From Lachnospiraceae bacterium RM5 (GTDB lineage: Bacteria > Bacillota > Clostridia > Lachnospirales > Lachnospiraceae), in contig FOFK01000010.1 of assembly GCA_900110975.1 (NCBI GenBank), positions 1 to 64,000 on the forward strand: a DNA stretch of 64,000 nt. The letters run 5' to 3'. How positions within the stretch are numbered: position 1 is the stretch's first letter; every line of letters begins with the position of its first letter. The notes under the pieces were generated by a model that was not told the origin of the DNA, searched no databases, and saw nothing but the letters and a program-made list of their open reading frames with translations. Shown one piece after another: positions 36,185-43,480 of the stretch. Both the position numbers and the translations under genes were made by a program.

Positions 36185-36208
36185 AATTTCTATTTTAAAA
36201 TAGAAATT
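36185..36208. promoter_or_regulatory. 24-bp perfect palindrome upstream of the kinase gene
   Basis: AATTTCTATTTT (36185-36196) is followed directly by its reverse complement (36197-36208). It lies 42 bases before the kinase ATG, next to AT-rich -10-like sequence, so it may be an operator. No cognate regulator can be named. Confidence 0.6.
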
Positions 36209-36249
36209 GATGGTATATTATATTTTATATAAATTTTAAGGAGTGTTTT

Positions 36250-37290
36250 ATGAAAAACTTTGATATTCTCTCAACATATGAAGAAAAATCCATAATAAAT
36301 AAAGAACACAATGTCTTTCTTGTAGAAAATACTATCACTCACAAAATATATATTAAAAAAATTTTAGAAAAATATTCCGAAGAAACTCTAATAACTCTTA
36401 AAAACCATCCCATCAATGGAATTCCTAAAATAATTGATATCGAAAAAATTGATGATAAATTAATTCTTATCGAAGAATATATTACAGGAACTGGCTTAGA
36501 TGAAATTATAAACAATAATCAATTAAACGCACATAATTTAAGATTATATGCCAATGATTTATGCAACACATTAGATGAACTTCATAAATTAAATATAATT
36601 CATAGAGATATAAAACCATCAAACATTATAATTACAAGAGATAACAAAGCTGTTCTTATTGATTTCAACGCCGCAAAACTTTTTAAAAAATATGAAACCA
36701 AAGATACTGTACTTCTTGGAACTATGGGTTACGCGCCTCCTGAACAGTTTGGATTTGCACAATCAACAAAAAAATCTGATATTTATTCATTCGGCATTCT
36801 TATAAAAGAAATGGCTAATTCTCTAAAAGATGAAACAAATTCATTTAACTATGTCATCAAAAAATGTACTATGTTAAATCCGGATAAAAGATTTAATTCA
36901 GCAAAAGAAGTTAAAAAAGCTCTATCCTATATATTTCCTGATGCACCGGTAGGTTATAGAAGCGGTAATCTTTCCCATATGATTCTTGCATCTATTTATT
37001 ATATCTTTATTTTTCTTGTTATTATTTGTTCTATCGGCTCAAAAGCGTTTGCAAATGAAAATATAATAACTATCATTCTCATTTATATCTATGAACCACT
37101 TGTATCCCTTGGTTTACCTGCTATTCTTTTTAACTATAGAGGCATTGATGATCATCTATCTATAACAAGCCATGAAAATCCTTTTATCAGGCTAATTGGC
37201 AGAATATTATTTTTTATACTTTTATCATCAATAATATCATTAATTTCAACAATTATTTATGGTATTTCTCTTTTATTATTCGTATCTTAA
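36250..37290 (+). CDS. Membrane Ser/Thr protein kinase with atypical N-lobe
   Basis: The 346-aa protein has a kinase domain (about 5-230) and three C-terminal membrane helices (about 242-262, 271-294 and 315-345). The catalytic loop HRDIKPSN (118-125) and the APPEQF and SDIYSFG motifs are intact. A candidate ATP Lys is at 36 or 37. The usual Gly-rich loop is not visible, and DFG is replaced by DFN (138-140), a variant I recall in other Firmicutes kinases. AAGGAG precedes the ATG. It is divergent from the GntR/ABC operon and overlaps the convergent permease gene by 15 bases. Confidence 0.88.
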   Translation: MKNFDILSTYEEKSIINKEHNVFLVENTITHKIYIKKILEKYSEETLITLKNHPINGIPKIIDIEKIDDKLILIEEYITGTGLDEIINNNQLNAHNLRLYANDLCNTLDELHKLNIIHRDIKPSNIIITRDNKAVLIDFNAAKLFKKYETKDTVLLGTMGYAPPEQFGFAQSTKKSDIYSFGILIKEMANSLKDETNSFNYVIKKCTMLNPDKRFNSAKEVKKALSYIFPDAPVGYRSGNLSHMILASIYYIFIFLVIICSIGSKAFANENIITIILIYIYEPLVSLGLPAILFNYRGIDDHLSITSHENPFIRLIGRILFFILLSSIISLISTIIYGISLLLFVS

Positions 37291-38607
37291 GGCATCTATA
37301 GGAGACAGCTTTGCTGCTCTCTTTGCCGGATATGAACCAAAAATGATTCCTGTAAGCATTGAAAATGCAACTGATATTATAATCGCAAGAAGTGATGGTC
37401 TTATACTTACCTCTAAGAGACCTGCCATCGCCTGCTGTGTATTTTCAAGAAACATCATTGCAACCTTACCGATAATAACACCATTTATTATACCGATTAT
37501 TACACCTATTAATCCGCCAACTGTACATATAACAACTGATTCCGATAAAAACTGGAGCCATATGTTATTATTCTTTGCACCAAGGGCTTTTCTGATTCCT
37601 ATTTCCCTTGTTCTTTCAATTACACTTACAAGCATAATATTCATAACACCAACGCCTCCAACTATCAGAGAAATCGCTGCTATAACAGAAATTGCAACAG
37701 TTATAACATCAAGTGTTGTTGTTATGACTTTTAACTCAGATGCAAGATCATAACAATCTATTTCCATATGTTCATTTTCAGCATATTTTGTCTCTTTAAA
37801 ATATTCTTTTGTTTCTTTTGAAACTGCTGTTGAACTTATACCTTTTTTTGTTGTAAACCTAAAATATGTAAATCCTGATCCATCCAGAATCTCAGGATTC
37901 CTTTCTACTGCATATGTAACCGGCACTAAAATTGGTGTTGGTAAATCTTTTTCTGATACCTTAACATCCATAAGTCCAAGCATTTTCTTATTCAACTCAT
38001 AGACTCCAACTATATAAACCTTATTTATTGTACCGTCATCCATTGTTAATTCCAGTTTTTTTCCTATAGGATCTTCATCCGGAAAAGCATATTTAACAAA
38101 TAAATCAGAAACTACACAAACAGGTCTTTTATTATCAAGATCAGCTTTTGTAATATTTCTTCCATACAATAAATCGTTTTTATTTATTTCAGTCCAATCT
38201 GTCATAGTTCCTGTAACGGAACCTTTTGCTTCACCTGTATCTGATGAATAAGATGCCTCTCCAGCTGACATAGATACATCAAATAAATCTATCTTATCAG
38301 AAAACTTTTCTTTAAATACCATAAGTTCATCATAAGTCAGATAATCACTTTCCTGCCACTCATAATCATCATAATAGTCCCCTTCTTCGCTTTCCACATA
38401 AATCTGTGATACATAAGCCTCAACAAGATTTGAGCCACTAAGGGATGAAAGTGTATTGCTTATGGTATTTTTAAGGGAACTACCTATTGTAGTTATTGTA
38501 ATAACAGAGCTGACACCAATAATTATTCCAAGCATGGTAAGAATAGATCTTAATTTATTTGCCCTGATATTAGAAAATGCAAGCCTTATAGATTCTGATA
38601 AATTCAT
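37276..38607 (-). CDS. MacB/YknZ-like ABC permease
   Basis: The 443-aa permease follows the MacB plan: one N-terminal helix (about 20-42), a large external domain (about 50-300) and three C-terminal helices. The FtsX-type TREIGIRKALGAK motif lies between them. With the adaptor and ATPase it forms a three-part exporter like B. subtilis YknXYZ, which protects against a secreted toxin. Its start overlaps the ATPase stop by one base. The substrate is not known. Confidence 0.93.
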   Translation of the reverse strand: MNLSESIRLAFSNIRANKLRSILTMLGIIIGVSSVITITTIGSSLKNTISNTLSSLSGSNLVEAYVSQIYVESEEGDYYDDYEWQESDYLTYDELMVFKEKFSDKIDLFDVSMSAGEASYSSDTGEAKGSVTGTMTDWTEINKNDLLYGRNITKADLDNKRPVCVVSDLFVKYAFPDEDPIGKKLELTMDDGTINKVYIVGVYELNKKMLGLMDVKVSEKDLPTPILVPVTYAVERNPEILDGSGFTYFRFTTKKGISSTAVSKETKEYFKETKYAENEHMEIDCYDLASELKVITTTLDVITVAISVIAAISLIVGGVGVMNIMLVSVIERTREIGIRKALGAKNNNIWLQFLSESVVICTVGGLIGVIIGIINGVIIGKVAMMFLENTQQAMAGLLEVSIRPSLLAIIISVAFSMLTGIIFGSYPAKRAAKLSPIDALRYE

Positions 38608-39320
38608 TATAAACCACCTCCATTTTCTGAATATCTGTCATCAATAACATTTCCATCACTAATAGTAATTATTCTTTCTGTTTCTTTTGCAAGTTCCTTG
38701 CTGTGTGTAATTAAAACAATTGTCTTATTCTGTTCCTTATGAAGCTTATGGAAAATATCCATAACTAAATGTCCTGTCTTTGAATCAAGAGCTCCTGTAG
38801 GCTCATCTGCAAGAATAATTGAAGGATTATTTGCCATAGCCCTTGCAATTGCAACTCTTTGGTTTTGTCCACCTGATAACTCATTTGATTTATGGTCCAT
38901 TCTTTCTGCCATTCCAACCATTTCCAAAAGTTCTTTAGCTCTTTTTTTTCTTTCAGATCTGGAAACTCCTGCATACATAAGGGGAACTTCAACGTTTCTA
39001 AGTGCCGACATTCTTGGTATAAGGCAGAAACTCTGAAAAACAAAACCTATTTTCTGATTTCTTATTTCACTTAATTTCTTATCATTAAGACTTGAAATAT
39101 CTTCACCATCAAGTATATATTCTCCACTTGTAGGTCTGTCCAAGGCTCCAATAATATTCATAAGTGTACTTTTACCTGAACCGGATTCACCTACAATAGA
39201 TACAAACTCACCTTCATAGATTTTAAAATCCATACCATGAAGTATTTCAAGCTCATTTTCCTGTCCTTCATAATATTTTTTTACAATATTATGCATATCT
39301 ATAATAACTTTTTTATCCAT
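38607..39320 (-). CDS. MacB/LolD-type ABC ATPase (YknY-like)
   Basis: The 237-aa ATPase has Walker A GESGSGKSTLMN (about 41-52), Q-loop VFQSFCLIPRM, signature LSGGQNQRVAIA, Walker B IILADEPTGALD and the switch His in LITHSKE. This is the 'lipoprotein/antimicrobial peptide' subfamily that drives MacB-like permeases by mechanotransmission. It lies 26 bases downstream of the adaptor gene. Confidence 0.95.
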   Translation of the reverse strand: MDKKVIIDMHNIVKKYYEGQENELEILHGMDFKIYEGEFVSIVGESGSGKSTLMNIIGALDRPTSGEYILDGEDISSLNDKKLSEIRNQKIGFVFQSFCLIPRMSALRNVEVPLMYAGVSRSERKKRAKELLEMVGMAERMDHKSNELSGGQNQRVAIARAMANNPSIILADEPTGALDSKTGHLVMDIFHKLHKEQNKTIVLITHSKELAKETERIITISDGNVIDDRYSENGGGL

Positions 39321-39346
39321 ATAAAAACCTCTTTTTAGAACCCTGC

Positions 39347-40702
39347 TTATATTCCTTCATGTATATTTACGGCAACAACATCACCTTCGCTGACATCATA
39401 TCCATAATCTACGATAAGATCTTTTTCCTTAAGTTCATCGGATTTAATTTCCACGTAATAACCATCATCACTTCCGGTTTCTACAAGGACTTTTTCAAGT
39501 TTATATTCATCATTATTTTGTTTTACTGCTCTGTATACAAATTTTTCACCATCTTCTTCTACAATGCTGTCAACCGGAACAGATAAAATATCCGCCTTCT
39601 CTTCAATAAGAATATCAACCTTTGCATTCATTCCAAGAAGTAATTCATTTTCATCATTAATAATAACTTCTGCACTATAATTTGCATTTGCACTGCTTCC
39701 GCTTTCATCCATAATCACATCATCTGATGAAGCCGCAAAATTAATTACTTTATTAACTGTTCCGTTATATACTTTGTCAGGTAATGCATCAGCTGTTATA
39801 GTAGCCTGAAGACCATTTTTAACATCTAAAATTTCTTTTTCTTTAATATTTACTTTAACTTTAAGATTTTTATTATCTTCAATCTGCATAAGCACACCAT
39901 TTGGAATAGATCCCTGTGAAACATTTAATTTTGTTATAATTCCTGACTGCTCAGCTGTAACTGTCATTTCATCTCTCTGTCTGTATAATTTAGCAAGTTC
40001 TTTTGTTGTGTCACTGTTTCCATCTGTGTTAATAGCATCAATATCAACTGCATCCTGTGCTGTAGTAATTGCATCATCACAGGCTTTTGTAACTGTATCA
40101 ATGTTTGTCTTAGCATCATTCATTGCTTTTTCTGCTTCCTTTACACTAGCTGCCATTTCAACAGCTTCTGGTGTATTCTTATCAGCAAGGGCATTGTAAG
40201 TATTATTTATTTTATTATATTCATCTACTAACGTATTATATGCATTAGTCGCATTATTTACTTCTGTAGTCTTATTATTAATCGCATCATCTAAAGCTCT
40301 CTTTGTAATTTCAGTGTTTTTAGCACTTAATTTTTCTGCTTCAGAAACCTGTAATTCAAGTTCTGCAATCAGGTCGTTTAACTCTTTATCATCAAAACTG
40401 CAGAGCACATCGCCTTCGTTTACATAATCACCAAGAGATACATTTAATTCTTTAATCTTATAAGTTATGTCTGTTGAAACTGTAAGAACATTCTGACTCT
40501 CAACAGTACCGGTTACTCCAAATGATTTTGATAAATCATGCTTATGAAGTTCCTGTACATCAATTCCTAAATCCTCTTCGACTGCCTTCTTTTTAGGTTT
40601 CATCAGTGAATTAACAATACACAAACCTATCACCAAAACCACAACAGCTATGGCAATAATCTTTTTTTTACTTTTCTTTTTTTTGTTATTAGCTTTACTC
40701 AT
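39347..40702 (-). CDS. Efflux adaptor (membrane-fusion) protein, YknX-like
   Basis: The 451-aa adaptor has a Lys-rich N-terminus and one membrane helix (about 14-33). A split lipoyl domain (about 55-110 and 240-280) surrounds a helical hairpin (about 110-230). Beta-barrel and membrane-proximal domains complete it. It would link the MacB-like pump to the wall side. AGGAG precedes the ATG at normal distance. It is first in the operon, behind a promoter that carries a perfect 11-base inverted repeat. Confidence 0.93.
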   Translation of the reverse strand: MSKANNKKKKSKKKIIAIAVVVLVIGLCIVNSLMKPKKKAVEEDLGIDVQELHKHDLSKSFGVTGTVESQNVLTVSTDITYKIKELNVSLGDYVNEGDVLCSFDDKELNDLIAELELQVSEAEKLSAKNTEITKRALDDAINNKTTEVNNATNAYNTLVDEYNKINNTYNALADKNTPEAVEMAASVKEAEKAMNDAKTNIDTVTKACDDAITTAQDAVDIDAINTDGNSDTTKELAKLYRQRDEMTVTAEQSGIITKLNVSQGSIPNGVLMQIEDNKNLKVKVNIKEKEILDVKNGLQATITADALPDKVYNGTVNKVINFAASSDDVIMDESGSSANANYSAEVIINDENELLLGMNAKVDILIEEKADILSVPVDSIVEEDGEKFVYRAVKQNNDEYKLEKVLVETGSDDGYYVEIKSDELKEKDLIVDYGYDVSEGDVVAVNIHEGI

Positions 40703-40720
40703 CTTTTAATCTCCTTAACA

Positions 40721-40755
40721 TACTAAGTGTACTAATCATTATAATACACTTAGTA
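40721..40755 (-). promoter_or_regulatory. Promoter/operator of the efflux operon
   Basis: TACTAAGTGTA (40721-40731) and TACACTTAGTA (40745-40755) are perfect inverted repeats 13 bases apart. The minus-strand -10 TATAAT (40738-40743) lies between them, so a bound repressor would cover it. The layout fits a MarR- or TetR-type operator. No such regulator gene is in the window. Confidence 0.7.
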
Positions 40756-40829
40756 TATTGTAAACATTTTTTCCTGTCAACTACTTTTTTATAAAATAAT
40801 AAAAAATTTTAATTTATTATTTTTAATAC

Positions 40830-40920
40830 AAAAAAGACATAGCCAGAGAATGCGCTCCGGCCTCCAAACGTTAAATTTTACTCTAACCTTTGAGGTCGGT
40901 ACATTCCGACTATGTCTTTT
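40830..40920 (-). ncRNA. Candidate structured RNA: closed four-way junction plus U tract
   Basis: An outer stem of 11 pairs (40832-40842 with 40910-40920) closes exactly three hairpins that abut without unpaired bases: 40843-40860, 40861-40895 and 40896-40909. Loops AATGCG (40849-40854) and TACATT (40900-40905) share a four-base AATG/CATT complement that could kiss. On the minus strand the outer stem runs into six T, so it can act as the terminator of the NlpC/P60 gene, which stops 40 bases earlier. The complexity exceeds a simple terminator. The RNA class is unidentified. Confidence 0.6.
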
Positions 40921-40959
40921 ATAATCTGCAATTTAATAATTTATCAATATAAAATCTTA

Positions 40960-42138
40960 TCAGTCTATAATTCTTGTTGCACATGCAGGCGTTGTGTAGA
41001 AAGCATTTCCTATAATGATACCTGTTCTTTCTGTGCTGGCATGAATAATCTGACCACCACCAATATAGATAGCAACATGACCAATACTTGAACCATGATT
41101 ATAGAAAAGTAAATCTCCCGGCTGAATCTCATCAAGTGAAATTCTTGTTCCGTTATGAGACTGTGCTCCTGATGTTCTATCAAGATAATATCCAAAATGT
41201 TCAAATACTCTCATTGTAAATCCTGAGCAGTCTGTTCCATTTGTAAGGCTTGTTCCACCCCATACATATGGATTTCCAAGGAACTGTTTTGCATATTCAA
41301 TTAATTCAACTCTTACCGATGAATAACCATCTTCTGTCTTTATCTCTTCAACCTTAACACCTTTTGGAAGAGTATCATATACATCAACAAATTCAGCTTT
41401 AACATATCCAGTAATATCATCAATATTTACTTTTATCCAATCAGAATTCTCATCATATTCATCTTCGTCCACTTCAATTTCTTCATCCATGGCAACATAT
41501 GTATATATCTTAGAATCTGTTGTCTTTGCTTCTCTTACCATAAGCATGTCAGCATTTACTTTTGCTGCTTTATGCATATTTTCTAAAGCTCTTTCCTTAG
41601 CCTCATCACCTGTAATAATATATTCTGAAGAAACATATCCTGTTACATTTCCAGATGTCATATAATACCAGCCATTTTCTTCACTGATGATTTCGCATCC
41701 GGCATTGATTGGCAATTTACCAATAATACTTCCACCTTCATCAGCTTCATCCCTGATATTTAAATATGTGTCAACATCAGCAACACCAAGGTTATCATAT
41801 TCATTCAAATCCTGTTTCTTTTTCTCATTTTCCATTGTCTTTTCAAATTCTTCTTCTGTCTGGTTTATTATGCTATACTTAGGATTTGAAACCATGGACA
41901 TATTCTGTTTTACAGCTTCTACTGTAACTGTCTTTTTATCATCTTTATCAGAATCATCTTTTTTTGAATCAACAGAATCTGCATCTGCCTTAGATAAAGT
42001 TCCTGCTATTCCATAATTTATAGATGTATTATTTTTATCTGTATTTGCAAAATGTGCTAAAGTTATACTCAAAATACTTGCAGTTATAACAAAAGATGCA
42101 GCAACTATGTTAGACTTTTTCATTATTTTTTTCTTCAT
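40960..42138 (-). CDS. Secreted NlpC/P60 peptidoglycan hydrolase with SH3 domains
   Basis: The 392-aa protein has a signal peptide or N-terminal anchor (about 8-31) and an acidic linker. Two SH3-like domains (about 120-175 and 185-245) bind the wall, and an NlpC/P60 domain (about 278-392) cuts stem peptides. The catalytic residues are visible: Cys304 in TDCSGF, His354 in GHVAIY and His366 in IIHAS. The promoter region carries a perfect WalR-type box, which suggests control by the WalKR two-component system. The structured element 40 bases downstream would end the transcript. Confidence 0.95.
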   Translation of the reverse strand: MKKKIMKKSNIVAASFVITASILSITLAHFANTDKNNTSINYGIAGTLSKADADSVDSKKDDSDKDDKKTVTVEAVKQNMSMVSNPKYSIINQTEEEFEKTMENEKKKQDLNEYDNLGVADVDTYLNIRDEADEGGSIIGKLPINAGCEIISEENGWYYMTSGNVTGYVSSEYIITGDEAKERALENMHKAAKVNADMLMVREAKTTDSKIYTYVAMDEEIEVDEDEYDENSDWIKVNIDDITGYVKAEFVDVYDTLPKGVKVEEIKTEDGYSSVRVELIEYAKQFLGNPYVWGGTSLTNGTDCSGFTMRVFEHFGYYLDRTSGAQSHNGTRISLDEIQPGDLLFYNHGSSIGHVAIYIGGGQIIHASTERTGIIIGNAFYTTPACATRIID

Positions 42139-42171
42139 AATCTCTACTCTTTTTTCTAAATATTTAAAATT

Positions 42172-42188
42172 GTTACAAAAGTGTTACA
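42172..42188 (-). promoter_or_regulatory. WalR (YycF)-type binding box
   Basis: On the minus strand the sequence is TGTAAC, five bases, TGTAAC. This matches the published WalR consensus TGTWAH-N5-TGTWAH exactly. It lies just downstream of the predicted transcription start, a placement that in known cases goes with repression. Confidence 0.7.
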
Positions 42189-42202
42189 ATTTCATCATTC
42201 GT

Positions 42203-42230
42203 ATTATAACATTGTATTTTTATATGTCAA
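42203..42230 (-). promoter_or_regulatory. Promoter of the NlpC/P60 gene
   Basis: On the minus strand TTGACA (42225-42230) and TATAAT (42203-42208) are both consensus, with a 16-base spacer. The start point would be near 42196, about 58 bases before the ATG. Confidence 0.85.
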
Positions 42231-42268
42231 CGGTTTATTAAAATATTTTTCTTAATAAGTTTATTTAA

Positions 42269-42631
42269 TTATTTTTCCCTCATTTCATAATTTTTATCTT
42301 CATCAATCATTTCTAACATTATTTCGCCAAAATGAGGATCAAACTGTGTACCTATTCCATTTTCTATATCATCCGGCAAAGTAGTGACTATAGTAAAATC
42401 CTCATCATATGCCATTTTATCATTTAATGTTCTTCCTGCTTTAAAACTGCTTCCATCCTCATGATAAACAGTCCATTCATCTATATATATAACTTCTTTG
42501 TCATCATTATTATAAATATGTTTAACTATAAACGTAAATAAAAGACCAATAAGTAAACTTAATCCAAACACTCAAAAAAACACTTTTTCAAGCAAATACT
42601 TAGGTCTTTTCGACACCTCAGATATAAGCAT
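42269..42631 (-). pseudogene. Decayed HD-GYP-type signalling gene
   Basis: From an ATG at 42631 with GGGAGG ahead of it the frame reads MLISEVSKRPKYLLEKVFF and then hits TGA. The same frame continues without a break (VFGLSLLIGLLFTFIVKHI, a membrane helix). A sensor-like stretch (DEWTVYHEDGSSF, TTLPDDIE) follows, then suddenly GTQFDPHFGEIMLEMIDED. That last motif is the tail of HD-GYP phosphodiesterases. The HD-GYP core and the rest of the sensor are missing. An internal deletion plus a nonsense codon best explain it. A 100-aa product from GTG at 42571 is possible but has no ribosome site. Confidence 0.75.
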
Positions 42632-42789
42632 AAATGTTCCTCCCTAAGTCAGTTCATACACTAATATTATAGCATTTATAAAAGTAAAAAAACATTAATC
42701 TTTCGTTACAGATTAGCCGGATGGTCCTTAATAAAAATGCTGTAGATTTAATAATTTGCTGCGAGTTTAATGTAATTTTCTTTCGACCA

Positions 42790-43037
42790 CTACTAAAATC
42801 TCGACATTTTCTTCGTCTCGCTAGTAATTTCCTTTCAGCGACTACTAGAATCTCAGCATTTTTTTCGTCTCGCTAGTAATTTCCTTTCAGCGACTACTAG
42901 AATCTCAGCATTTTTCCCCTTCCGCTAGTAATTTTCTTTCAGCGACTACTAGAATCTCGACATTTTTTCCCTCCCGCTAGTAATTTTCTTTCGACCACTA
43001 CTAGAATCTCAGCATTTTTTTCTTCTCGCTAGTAATT
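42790..43037. repeat. Tandem array, exact 52-bp unit, about 4.8 copies
   Basis: CTACTAG-type starts recur at 42790, 42842, 42894, 42946 and 42998, always 52 bases apart. Each unit ends with CGCTAGTAATT, and CTAGTA is the reverse complement of TACTAG in the next unit, giving a hairpin across each joint. Two short blocks vary in linked fashion (CAGCGA or CGACCA, and CTCAGCA or CTCGACA). 52 is not a multiple of three, so it is not coding. It occupies most of the 538-base gap between the HD-GYP remnant and the 73-aa gene. The other notable item in the gap is a terminator. Confidence 0.92.
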
Positions 43038-43044
43038 AAATAAA

Positions 43045-43090
43045 AACAGCTTGATTTTTAAATCACATCAGACCTAAAAATCAAACTGTT
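43045..43090 (-). terminator. Terminator after the luxS/73-aa genes
   Basis: 43045-43059 pairs with 43076-43090 (14 of 15 bases) around a 16-base loop. On the minus strand a short T run follows. It lies 80 bases after the 73-aa gene. Confidence 0.7.
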
Positions 43091-43169
43091 AATATGCTTT
43101 ACAAGGATATCCCTTTAATATATCTCTTAAATATTATTTCTTTAAATATATCTCTTCTTAATTTTATCT

Positions 43170-43391
43170 TTAATATATTTTCCTTAATTCTTCTTTAATT
43201 CCATATCTGCTTTTAAATTCTTCCAAATCCTTATCGTTACTGATAAGCATGATTTCTTTGAATTTATTTGTATTTAAATCCAAGAAACCTGCCACCTGCT
43301 CGCCATTACAAATGCTCACTTTTATAACAGGTTCATAATTTAATGAATCATATTCTTCAAACCGATTAACTGTTTTCTTTTTAAAAAACAA
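43170..43391 (-). CDS. Conserved 73-aa protein of unknown function
   Basis: A small soluble protein begins MFFKKKTVNRFEEYDSLNY and continues with a compact segment containing a CNGEQVAGF stretch. The start codon is TTG, supported by GGAGG at 7 bases. No domain is recognised. I believe similar short proteins exist in Lachnospiraceae, but I assign no function. It lies 89 bases downstream of luxS in the same direction and probably shares its transcript. A short direct repeat (AATCCACCATCA at 43416 and 43448) lies between the two. Confidence 0.7.
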   Translation of the reverse strand: MFFKKKTVNRFEEYDSLNYEPVIKVSICNGEQVAGFLDLNTNKFKEIMLISNDKDLEEFKSRYGIKEELRKIY

Positions 43392-43480
43392 TTTAATTCC
43401 TCCACAACTTTTATAAATCCACCATCACACAAATCTACAACAACGCGAATCCACCATCATGTGAACCTACAATCACCTAT

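Noticed and set aside
40830-40920. Cyclic-di-GMP-I riboswitch
   Set aside because: A CTCCGGCCTCC stretch looked suggestive, but the overall fold is a closed four-way junction, and the element lies downstream of a gene on the strand with the T tract.
42269-42571. Genuine 100-aa membrane protein starting at GTG
   Set aside because: The better reading starts at the ATG at 42631 with a good ribosome site and is broken by a TGA; the C-terminal motif belongs to a missing HD-GYP domain.
42790-43037. CRISPR array
   Set aside because: The full 52-bp unit is conserved, with no constant-repeat/variable-spacer split and no cas genes nearby.
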